A stretch of DNA of 64,000 nucleotides, taken from NCBI RefSeq assembly GCF_051216895.1, contig NZ_JBPKAO010000005.1, forward strand, positions 62,001 through 126,000, in the 5' to 3' direction. This stretch comes from Aquipuribacter sp051216895 (GTDB lineage: Bacteria > Actinomycetota > Actinomycetes > Actinomycetales > JBBAYJ01). Made by a program: the position numbers and the translations under genes. Each line of letters opens with the position of its first letter. The stretch's first letter is position 1. Of the stretch, positions 1-6,850 are shown one piece after another. The notes beneath the pieces were generated by a model. The model made no database searches. It had not been told where the DNA came from and worked only from the letters and a program-made list of their open reading frames with translations.

Positions 1-2
1 GG

Positions 3-224
3 TGGAACCCGGCCGTCGAGGCGCAGGCCGTCGACCGCACCCACCGCATCGGTCAGGGCAAGACGGTGATGGTCTACCGGCTCGTGGCCACCGACACCAT
101 CGAGGACAAGGTGATGCAGCTCAAGGAACGCAAGCTCGAGCTGTTCAGCTCGGTGATGGACGACGGCGGCGCCCTGGGCGGGGCCCTGACCGGCGAGGAC
201 ATCGCCGGCCTGCTCGAGCCGTAG
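3..224 (+). CDS. SNF2-family DEAD/DEAH helicase, C-terminal end (partial)
   Basis: Only the last 73 residues are present; the gene enters from the left edge in frame 3. The peptide contains the RTHRIGQ motif (helicase motif VI of Swi2/Snf2 ATPases, carrying the arginine finger) followed by VMVYRLVATDTIEDKV, typical of the end of the helicase C domain, and a short acidic tail with LTGEDIAGLLEP. The family uses ATP hydrolysis to remodel DNA-protein or RNA polymerase complexes; bacterial members are often RapA-like. The exact subfamily cannot be told from this tail. It converges with the dehydrogenase gene ending 11 bp downstream. Confidence 0.85.
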   Translation, partial: WNPAVEAQAVDRTHRIGQGKTVMVYRLVATDTIEDKVMQLKERKLELFSSVMDDGGALGGALTGEDIAGLLEP

Positions 225-234
225 CCCCGCCGGC

Positions 235-1308
235 TCAGCGCCGGGGGTCGACGTGCACCTTGGGGCCCGGGCCCGCGCCGGCGGGGCGGCGCCCGGCGAG
301 GACGTCGGCCACGTCGTCGAGGCCCACCGTGGCCGAGACCAGCGGGCGCGGGTCGACCGCCCCCGAGGCGTAGTGGGCCACGGCGTCGGCCAGCCCGCCC
401 GAGCCGCTGAGCACGCCCACCGCCGTCACGTCGGCCAGCAGCAGTGACCGGGTGTCGAGCAGGCTCGGCGCGGTGGCGATCCCGACCAGGACGACGCGAC
501 CGCCCGGCTCCACCACGTCGACCGCCCAGGCGGGTACGTCGGGCCCGGTGGAGGCGTCGACCACCGCGTCGAAGCCCGCAGCGACGCCGGCGTCGTGGCC
601 CGTCCCGAGCGCGTCCGGACCGACGCCCCGCCGGCCCGGTCCGAGGACCTCCGTGCGCGAGCCCGACGTCTCGAAGCCCAGCGAACGGGCGAAGGCCAGC
701 GACGGCTCGTCCAGCCCGAGCAGCCGCACGTCCGCCCCCTCGGCCCGGGCCACCAGGGCGACCAGCAGGCCGATGGTGCCCGGGCCGACCACCAGCAGGC
801 GTCCGCCCGGTCGCAGCGCCGCCCCGCGCACGGCCCGGACGGCGTTCGCCCCGGGCTCGACCAACGCCCCCGCCACGTCGTCGACGGTGTCGGGCAACGG
901 TTGCAACGACGTCGCCGGGACGGCCAGCCGTTCGGCGAGGGCCCCCGGGCGGCCGTTGCGGATGCCGACCTCCTCGCGTCGGGCGCAGACGTGCTGGCGT
1001 CCTGACGTGCAGCGGTGGCAGCGGCCGCAGCCGAGCATCGTGTCGCCCGTGACGCGTCGACCGAGCCAGGCCGGGTCGACCCCCTCGCCGACCTCGGTGA
1101 CCACGCCGCACCACTCGTGCCCCAGCCGGATGGGGTAGCGGGCCTGCCCGGAGGCCAGGTACGCCATCTCGCCGGTGAAGAACTCCACGTCGGTGCCGCA
1201 CACGCCCACCCGGGTGACGTCGACGACGACCTCACCGGGTCCGGCCACCGGATCGGGCACCTCCTGGACGCCGGCCTCGCCGGGGGCGGTCACCACGAAC
1301 GCGCGCAT
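235..1308 (-). CDS. Zinc-dependent alcohol dehydrogenase (MDR family)
   Basis: A 357-residue medium-chain dehydrogenase/reductase, probably oxidising an alcohol or sugar with NAD(P). Catalytic zinc ligands are visible as C37 (GVCGTD) and H64-E65 (LGHEW). The structural zinc lobe has four cysteines at about C94, C97, C100 and C108 (GCGRCHRC and HVC). The Rossmann fold begins near VVGPGTIGLLVALVARA. I chose the ATG at 1308 because the peptide MRAFVVTAPGEAGVQEV is the normal family N-terminus; upstream in-frame codons would add about 100 low-complexity residues. Divergent from the aldolase at 1472, with which it may share a regulatory region. Glucose-dehydrogenase-like or threonine-dehydrogenase-like substrates are possible. 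Confidence 0.85.
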   Translation of the reverse strand: MRAFVVTAPGEAGVQEVPDPVAGPGEVVVDVTRVGVCGTDVEFFTGEMAYLASGQARYPIRLGHEWCGVVTEVGEGVDPAWLGRRVTGDTMLGCGRCHRCTSGRQHVCARREEVGIRNGRPGALAERLAVPATSLQPLPDTVDDVAGALVEPGANAVRAVRGAALRPGGRLLVVGPGTIGLLVALVARAEGADVRLLGLDEPSLAFARSLGFETSGSRTEVLGPGRRGVGPDALGTGHDAGVAAGFDAVVDASTGPDVPAWAVDVVEPGGRVVLVGIATAPSLLDTRSLLLADVTAVGVLSGSGGLADAVAHYASGAVDPRPLVSATVGLDDVADVLAGRRPAGAGPGPKVHVDPRR

Positions 1309-1423
1309 CGCCCTCCCCGGACCGACTTCCTCAGCAGGCACCACCGCGTGGTCCGGGGTCGATGCTAGGCGGGCAGCACCTCCCGATCCGGGCCGGGCGG
1401 CCGGTGCTAGACAGACCGTCCGG

Positions 1424-1448
1424 CGAACCGTCGTCCGACGAACCGTCG
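1424..1448. repeat. Direct repeat in divergent promoter region
   Basis: CGAACCGTCG occurs at 1424-1433 and again at 1439-1448, a 15-bp period, just upstream of the aldolase start and in the 163-bp gap between it and the divergent dehydrogenase. A regulator-binding role is possible but unproven. Confidence 0.35.
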
Positions 1449-1471
1449 CCGGCCCGAGACCAGGAGCGCAG

Positions 1472-2317
1472 ATGACCAGCGGCACGAGCGGCACCAGCGG
1501 CAGCAGCGGCACCAGCGGCACCAGCGGCACCAGCGGCACCGTCGCCCGCAGCAGCGGGCGGCTCCGGGAGGCGTGGGCGCAGGGCCGGCCGGCCGTGGGG
1601 GTGTGGAGCATGCTGGCCGACCCGGTCGTGGCCGAGCTGCTCGGGGCCTGCGACGCGGACTACGTCGTGCTCGACCTGCAGCACGGCGCGGCGACCTGGG
1701 CCGACCTGCCGTCCCTCTGCCAGGCCATGCGGGCCGCGGGCCGGGCCCCGCTGGTCCGGGTGCCCTGGAACGAACCGGTGCACCTGATGCGAGCCCTGGA
1801 CTGCGGCGCCGCCGGGGTCGTCGTGCCGTTGGTCGACAGCGCCGAGGACGCCCTGCGCGCCGTGCGGGCCTGCTCGTTCCCGCCGTCGGGGGACCGCAGC
1901 TGGGGGCCGATGTGGGGTGACGTCCGGTCCGACGGGGCGCTGCCACCGGCCGAGCAGGACGCCGGCGTGCTGTGCGTCGTCATGGTCGAGACCCGGGCCG
2001 GGGTCGACGCCGTGGCCGAGATCGCCGCCGTGCCGGGTGTCGACGCCGTCTACGTCGGACCCAACGACCTGGCGCTGGGCTGCGGCCACGGGCGGGCCAC
2101 GTACCGGGACTCGACCGAGGTCGACGCCCTGCTGCAACGGGTGGTCGACGCCTGCCGGGCCGCCGGGACGGTCGCAGGCCTGCACTGCTCCGACCCCGAG
2201 ATGGCCGCCCACTGGGCCGGGCGCGGGGTCGGCATGGTGACCACGGCCACCGACACCACGGTGCTGCGGCAGGGCATGGACGCGGCCGTCGCGGGGGCGT
2301 CGCGCACCGGCCGCTGA
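1472..2317 (+). CDS. HpcH/HpaI-family aldolase
   Basis: A 281-residue class II pyruvate aldolase-like protein. Family members cleave 2-keto-3-hydroxy acids to pyruvate or related ketoacids plus an aldehyde. Visible features: VGVWSMLADP strand, catalytic-type VLDLQHG (normally D-x-E/Q-H-G), substrate-binding LVRVPWN, metal-ligand Glu in VMVETRAG and metal-ligand Asp in YVGPNDLAL. The start is the ATG at 1472, preceded by a purine-rich AGGAGCGCAG. The first 25 residues are an odd Ser-Gly-Thr repeat (nine-base repeats at 1478-1540) that is not part of the fold. The divergent dehydrogenase could work on the same or a connected substrate. Confidence 0.85.
   Translation: MTSGTSGTSGSSGTSGTSGTSGTVARSSGRLREAWAQGRPAVGVWSMLADPVVAELLGACDADYVVLDLQHGAATWADLPSLCQAMRAAGRAPLVRVPWNEPVHLMRALDCGAAGVVVPLVDSAEDALRAVRACSFPPSGDRSWGPMWGDVRSDGALPPAEQDAGVLCVVMVETRAGVDAVAEIAAVPGVDAVYVGPNDLALGCGHGRATYRDSTEVDALLQRVVDACRAAGTVAGLHCSDPEMAAHWAGRGVGMVTTATDTTVLRQGMDAAVAGASRTGR
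1478..1540 (+). repeat. 9-bp tandem repeat coding Ser-Gly-Thr
   Basis: Seven in-frame copies of AGCGGCACC (with small variations in copies 1 and 3) encode the N-terminal SGT repeat of the aldolase. Length-variable repeats of this kind can change copy number by slippage without breaking the frame. Confidence 0.9.
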
Positions 2318-2415
2318 CCGGGCGTCACCGCGAGAAACGGGTTCCCCCGGCACCCCGGCCCCGTGTTGACTCACTCGGAGGCCCGTCCGGGGAGGGCCTG
2401 CCGACACCCAGGGAG

Positions 2416-3618
2416 ATGACCGTGACCCAGCAGCAGGCGGCCGACCGTGTCACCTCGACCGCGCTCGCGGACCGGGTCCTGGCCCCGGACCTGGCCCGCG
2501 GGTCGATGCTCCTGCTCATCGCCCTGGCCAACGCGCACTTCTTCCTGCACGGTCACGAGATCGGGGTCCGCAGCTACCCGCTGGAGGGGAGCTCCGCCGA
2601 CCGCGCGGTCACCTGGCTGCTCATGACCTTCGTGGACGGTCGGGCGTACCCGCTGTTCGGCCTGCTGTTCGGCTACGGGATGGTGCAGCTGGCCCAGCGG
2701 CAGGAGCGGGCGGGGTCGTCGGTCTCGGCCACGAAGGCCCTGCTGCGACGGCGTTCCCGGTGGCTGCTGCTCTTCGGGCTGCTGCACGCGCTGCTGCTCT
2801 TCTCCGGCGACATCCTGGGTGCCTACGGGCTGCTGGGTCTCGTCCTCGCGGGCATGGCCGTCACCGCGTCGGACCGTCGGCTGCTCGTCGGGGCCGCGGT
2901 CGGGCTCGTCCCGCTGGCGCTGCTGGGCGTCGGGCACGTCATGACCCCGGCCGGGGCGACCGCGGCGTTCTGGTCCTACGGAACGACCGACCCGCTGTGG
3001 GCCGCCGGTTTCCGGGCCGGGGAGTGGGTCATGCTCACCCTGTTCATGGTCCTGAGCGTGGCGGGGGCGGTGCTCGCCGGGGCCTGGGGTGCGCGTCGCC
3101 GGTTGCTGGGCGAACCCGCCCGTCACCGGCGCCTGCTGCGGGTGGGCGCGGTGGTCGGGCTCGGGCTGGCGGCCCTGAGGGCGCAGCCGCTGGCCCTGAT
3201 GGCGGCACAGGTCTGGACGGACCCGCCCGTCGCGGTCGTACTGGCCGCCGCCGTGCTGCACGCGGTCAGCGGGTACGCCGGAGGCGTCGGCTACGCCTGC
3301 GTGGCGGGTTTGGTCGCGGTGGCGGTTCCCGACCGCCGGGGCCCGGTGGTGGGGGCCCTGGTCGCCACCGGGCAGCGCTCCCTGACCTGCTACTTGGCCC
3401 AGTCGGTCGTGTTCGTCGCCCTGCTGGCCTCCTACGGCGGGGGTCTGGGCGACGACCTGGGGGTCGCGAGCGTGGCCGTGGTCGCGGTGCTGACGTGGCT
3501 GGCGACCGTGGCCATGGCCGTCCTGATGGCGAGGGCGGGGATGCGGGGCCCGTTCGAGCGGCTCCTGCGGCACCTGACCTACCGCCCGACGAGTCGGCCC
3601 GGGACCGCGACCGCCTGA
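2416..3618 (+). CDS. DUF418-type integral membrane protein
   Basis: A 400-residue protein with about ten hydrophobic segments. The arrangement matches the DUF418/YeiB family: an N-terminal LARGSMLLLIALANAHFF helix, then VDGRAYPLFGLLFGYG with an adjacent RRRSRWLLLFGLLHALLLFSGDIL block, and a C-terminal DUF418 part with GQRSLTCYLAQSVV. Function in the family is unknown; transport or acyl-group handling at the membrane has been suggested. The ATG at 2416 is preceded by a GGGAG motif. The next gene, a decayed metallo-hydrolase, begins 3 bp after the stop. Confidence 0.8.
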   Translation: MTVTQQQAADRVTSTALADRVLAPDLARGSMLLLIALANAHFFLHGHEIGVRSYPLEGSSADRAVTWLLMTFVDGRAYPLFGLLFGYGMVQLAQRQERAGSSVSATKALLRRRSRWLLLFGLLHALLLFSGDILGAYGLLGLVLAGMAVTASDRRLLVGAAVGLVPLALLGVGHVMTPAGATAAFWSYGTTDPLWAAGFRAGEWVMLTLFMVLSVAGAVLAGAWGARRRLLGEPARHRRLLRVGAVVGLGLAALRAQPLALMAAQVWTDPPVAVVLAAAVLHAVSGYAGGVGYACVAGLVAVAVPDRRGPVVGALVATGQRSLTCYLAQSVVFVALLASYGGGLGDDLGVASVAVVAVLTWLATVAMAVLMARAGMRGPFERLLRHLTYRPTSRPGTATA

Positions 3619-3621
3619 GGG

Positions 3622-4202
3622 GTGGGGCCGGGCGGACCGACTTCCGCCGTCGAACCGGACTCGTTGCTGTTGATCGGCAACGCCACGATGCTGCTCCGCG
3701 TCGGCGGGTTCACCGTCCTCGCCGACCCGACCTTCGTGCACCGGCACGCCTCGGTCGACCTCGGTTTCGGGATGAGCACCACCCGGCTCACGGACCCGGC
3801 CATGGACGTGCCCGACCTGCCGCCCCTGGACCTCGTCCTGCCGGACGTCATCGGCAGCGTGCTGGAGGGGTCGACGCCGCAGGGCGAGGTCCGGACGCTG
3901 TGCATCAGCGGGGACACCCTCGTGCACGACGCGCTGCACGAGGTACCCCTTCGGTGGCCCGACCTGGACGTCGGCGTCCTCCACCTCGGGGCACCCGCGT
4001 CCTCGGGCTGCTCGTCACCATGGACGCCGAGCAGGGCGTCGAGGCCGCCCGGTTGGTCGGCGCCAAGAGGGTCGTACCCGTCCACTTCGACGACTACGAC
4101 GTGTTCACCTCCTCGCGGGAGGACTTCCTGGTCGAGGCGCAGCGGGCCGGGATCGCGGACCGGGTGCGCCCCGTCGACCGCGGCGAGACGATCCTGCTCT
4201 GA
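3622..4202 (+). pseudogene. Metallo-beta-lactamase-fold hydrolase, decayed
   Basis: The first part reads in one frame (LLLIGNATMLLRVGGFTVLADPTFVH ... TLCISGDTLVHDALHEV ... DVGVLHLG) and the end in another (GTRVLGLLVTMDAEQGV ... VVPVHFDDYDVF ... RGETILL). Both parts belong to the same MBL-fold hydrolase family. Two lesions are visible. First, near 3840 the text jumps from LDLVL directly to PDVIGSVLE, missing the stretch that should carry the zinc-binding HxHxDH motif. Second, a one-base loss in the G-run around 3989-3991 (ctcggggcaccc; one more G restores ggg-ggc-acc) shifts the frame. The frameshift alone could be a sequencing error; the missing motif cannot be repaired that way. Confidence 0.75.
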
Positions 4203-4301
4203 CCGGCGGGGCTGGTCGCACCCGGTTCGGAATAGACGCGACGCGCAGACGGCTGGGAGTGAGTGCGGTCGAACCGGCCGCCGTCACCCAGAAGGGCTCC
4301 G

Positions 4302-5291
4302 ATGCGACTCCCGATCTCCGTGCTCGACCTCGCCCCCATCGGCCGGGGGCAGACGCCCACCGACAGCATCGCGGCCAGCGTGGCGCTCGCGCAGGCCGCC
4401 GAGGAGCACGGCTACCGACGGGTCTGGTACGCCGAGCACCACAACATGCCCAGCATCGCCAGCTCCGCGACCAGCGTCCTCATCGCCCACGTCGGCGCGC
4501 ACACCCGCGAGATCCGCCTCGGGGCCGGCGGGGTCATGCTGCCCAACCACGCCCCGCTGACGATCGCCGAGCAGTTCGGCACGCTGGAGGCCATGTACCC
4601 CGGCCGGATCGACCTGGGGCTGGGGCGGGCGCCCGGTTCGGACCAGAACACGATGTACGCGCTGCGCCGCGACCCGTCGTCGTCGAACGCGTTCCCGCAG
4701 GACGTCCTCGAGCTGCAGGCGTACCTGGCCGGGCAGACCCGGGTCCCCGGGGTCGACGCCGTACCGGGCAAGGGCACGCACGTCCCGCTGTACATCCTCG
4801 GCTCGTCCATGTTCGGGGCCTCGCTGGCCGCCGCCCTGGGCCTGCCCTTCGCGTTCGCCTCGCACTTCGCCCCGGCGATGCTCACCGACGCCGTCGCGTC
4901 CTACCGCCGCGAGTTCCGCCCGTCGGAGCAGCTGGACGCCCCGCACGTCATCGCCGCGGTCAACGTCATCGCGGCCGACACCCCGGAGGCGGCGGCCGAG
5001 CACCGCCAGGCCGCCCGGCGGATGCGCGTGCAGGCCCTGCTGGGCCGGGGGCGTGAGCTCTCCGACGCCGAGGCCGACGCGATGCTCGACAGCCCGGGAG
5101 GCCGTCAGGTCGACCAGATGTTCAGCTACGCCGCGGTCGGGACGCCGCGCGAGGTCGGCGACTACCTCGACGGGTTCGTCACCCACGCCGACGCCGACGA
5201 GCTGATCGTCGCCCACCAGCCGACCACCACCGAGGGCCGGCTCCGCTCCGTGGCTCTGCTGGCCCAGGCGATGGACACCGTCGCCGTCTGA
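4302..5291 (+). CDS. LLM-class flavin-dependent oxidoreductase
   Basis: A 329-residue luciferase-like monooxygenase of the MsnO8/YhbW type. The N-terminus LPISVLDLAPIGRGQTP, the RVWYAEHHNMPSIASSATSVLI stretch and GGVMLPNHAPLTIAEQFGTLEAMYPGRIDLGLGRAPG are all typical of this subgroup. These enzymes use reduced FMN (or F420 in some actinobacterial relatives) as an electron donor; the substrate is unknown. The start ATG at 4302 follows GAAGGGCTCCG. It follows the decayed hydrolase by 99 bp and is followed after 12 bp by a STAS-domain gene, so the two may be co-transcribed. Confidence 0.85.
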   Translation: MRLPISVLDLAPIGRGQTPTDSIAASVALAQAAEEHGYRRVWYAEHHNMPSIASSATSVLIAHVGAHTREIRLGAGGVMLPNHAPLTIAEQFGTLEAMYPGRIDLGLGRAPGSDQNTMYALRRDPSSSNAFPQDVLELQAYLAGQTRVPGVDAVPGKGTHVPLYILGSSMFGASLAAALGLPFAFASHFAPAMLTDAVASYRREFRPSEQLDAPHVIAAVNVIAADTPEAAAEHRQAARRMRVQALLGRGRELSDAEADAMLDSPGGRQVDQMFSYAAVGTPREVGDYLDGFVTHADADELIVAHQPTTTEGRLRSVALLAQAMDTVAV

Positions 5292-5303
5292 GCCGTCCCG
5301 GGT

Positions 5304-5678
5304 GTGGCCGCGGCCGCCCCGGGGTACACCTGGCAGGTGGAGCAGGACGGAGCAGGGGGCGGCTCCGACGTGGAGCGGGTCCTGATGGCGGAGGCCGACG
5401 CGGGCCCCCGGCTGCTGGCCTCGGAGGCCCTCCGGCTGCGTCAGGTGGTCCGCCGGCTGGCCTCCGGCCACGCCCTGGTGCTGCTGCGCCTGGACCAGGT
5501 GGTGGCGTTCGACGCCGCCGGGATCGGCCTGCTGCTGGGCCTGCACCGGCTGGCCCGGCTCAACGGGGCCGGGCTGGTCCTGGTCCGCCCCGCGCCCCGG
5601 TTGATGGACGCGCTGCGCCGTCGGGGGCTGCACCGCGTGCTGGTCGTCGACACCTCCACCGCGCCCGAGGCGCGCTGA
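5304..5678 (+). CDS. STAS-domain protein (anti-sigma antagonist-like)
   Basis: A 124-residue protein whose residues 55-115 match a STAS fold: strand ALVLLRLDQV, helix-start VAFDAAGIGLLLGLHRLARLNGAGLVLVRP, then LMDALRRRGLHRVLVV. STAS proteins bind HATPase anti-sigma kinases and release their sigma factors. In classical antagonists a Ser/Thr after the Asp is phosphorylated; here that position is Ala (FDAAG), so this protein should not be switchable by phosphorylation. The GTG at 5304 is the most upstream start; internal starts around 5337 or 5385 are possible since the N-terminus is not conserved. A HATPase-containing gene lies 5.5 kb away at 11215. Confidence 0.65.
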   Translation: MAAAAPGYTWQVEQDGAGGGSDVERVLMAEADAGPRLLASEALRLRQVVRRLASGHALVLLRLDQVVAFDAAGIGLLLGLHRLARLNGAGLVLVRPAPRLMDALRRRGLHRVLVVDTSTAPEAR

Positions 5679-5752
5679 GCGACCCGCCCCGCGACGACCC
5701 GGCCCGCGACGACCCGGCCCGCGCCGACCCGACCCGCGCCGACCCGACCCGC
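5678..5752. repeat. 15-bp tandem repeat, five copies
   Basis: Five 15-bp units run head to tail from the stop codon of the STAS gene: one gcgacccgccccgc-type unit, two gacgacccggcccgc units and two gccgacccgacccgc units. They fill about half of the gap to fgd. No coding role is apparent. Confidence 0.85.
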
Positions 5753-5820
5753 GACCTGTCCCGACCGCTGAGAGACTGTCCCCGACCGGGGCCACTCCCC
5801 GTCAGCGAGGAGGCGGCAGC

Positions 5821-6834
5821 ATGGTGCAGGCACTCAGGTTCGGCTACAAGGCGTCGGCGGAGCAGTTCGCGCCCCAGGAGCTCATCGACTACTCGGTGAC
5901 GGCCGAGCGCGCCGGCTTCGACTCCGTGTTCGTCAGCGACCACCTGCAGCCGTGGCGCCACACCGGCGGGCACGCCCCCGCCGCGCTGCCGTGGCTGGGG
6001 GCGCTCGTCGCCCAGACCGAGCGGGTCGCGGTCGGCACGAGCGTCCTCACCCCCACGTTCCGCTACCACCCGGGGGTCATCGCCCACGCGTTCGCGACCC
6101 TGGGCTGCCTGGCCCCGGGACGGGTGATCCTTGGCATCGGCTCCGGCGAGGCGATGAACGAGGCGCCGCTGGGCATCCCGTGGCCGGACGGCAAGGAGCG
6201 GTTCGCCCGGTTCAAGGAGTCGATCCAGCTGATCCAGGAGCTGTGGGCGGGCGAGCGGGTCACCTTCGAGGGCACCCACTACCGGACCGAGAGCGCCACG
6301 ATCTACGACCGTCCCGACGTCCCCGTCCCGATCTACGTCGCCGCGTCCGGACCCGCCGCGACCCGCCTGGCCGGTCGGCTGGGCGACGGCTTCATCACCA
6401 CGTCGGGCAAGGGGCGCGAGCTCTACACCGACACCCTGCTGCCGGCGCTGGCCGAGGGGGCGGCCAAGGCCGACCGCAGCGTCACCGACATGGACCTGAT
6501 GATCGAGGTCAAGGTCTCCTTCGACCGCGACCGCGAGCAGGCGCTCCGCGACACCGGCCACTGGGGGGCGCTGGCCCTGTCCAGCGAGGAGAAGACCTCG
6601 GTGGAGGACCCGATCGAGATGGAACGCCTGGCCGACGCGCTGCCGGTCGAGCGCACGGCGTCCCGCTGGATCGTGTCCGACGACCCCGAGGAGCACGTGG
6701 AGCGGATCTGGGAGTACGTGGACATGGGGTTCACCCACCTGGTGTTCCACGCCCCCGGACCCGACCAGGCCCGCTTCATCTCCCAGTACGAGGAGCTGGT
6801 GCTCCCGCGCCTGCTGGCGCGCGCGGGGCGGTAG
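5821..6834 (+). CDS. fgd: F420-dependent glucose-6-phosphate dehydrogenase
   Basis: A 337-residue protein that closely follows remembered mycobacterial Fgd1. It oxidises glucose-6-phosphate to 6-phosphogluconolactone while reducing coenzyme F420, supplying F420H2 to other oxidoreductases. Signature blocks are GYKASAEQFAPQEL at the N-terminus, SDHLQPWRHTGGHAP containing H41 and W45 (equivalent to the catalytic His40/Trp44 of Fgd1), GTSVLTPTFRYHPGVIAHAFATLGCL, GIGSGEA, TTSGKGRELYTD and the ending HLVFHAPGPDQ. A GAGGAGG ribosome-binding site lies 8 nt before the ATG at 5821. It ends 16 bp from a convergent GGDEF/EAL gene. Its presence implies an F420 pool in this organism. Confidence 0.95.
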   Translation: MVQALRFGYKASAEQFAPQELIDYSVTAERAGFDSVFVSDHLQPWRHTGGHAPAALPWLGALVAQTERVAVGTSVLTPTFRYHPGVIAHAFATLGCLAPGRVILGIGSGEAMNEAPLGIPWPDGKERFARFKESIQLIQELWAGERVTFEGTHYRTESATIYDRPDVPVPIYVAASGPAATRLAGRLGDGFITTSGKGRELYTDTLLPALAEGAAKADRSVTDMDLMIEVKVSFDRDREQALRDTGHWGALALSSEEKTSVEDPIEMERLADALPVERTASRWIVSDDPEEHVERIWEYVDMGFTHLVFHAPGPDQARFISQYEELVLPRLLARAGR

Positions 6835-6850
6835 GTCGCACCCGGGCACC

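Noticed and set aside
1309..1611. N-terminal extension of the alcohol dehydrogenase upstream of 1308
   Set aside because: The added residues are Val-Pro-Leu repeats opposite the aldolase's Ser-Gly-Thr repeat and not part of the family.
2371..3984. Minus-strand open frame opposite the DUF418 gene
   Set aside because: The plus strand encodes coherent membrane helices; the antisense product is low-complexity.
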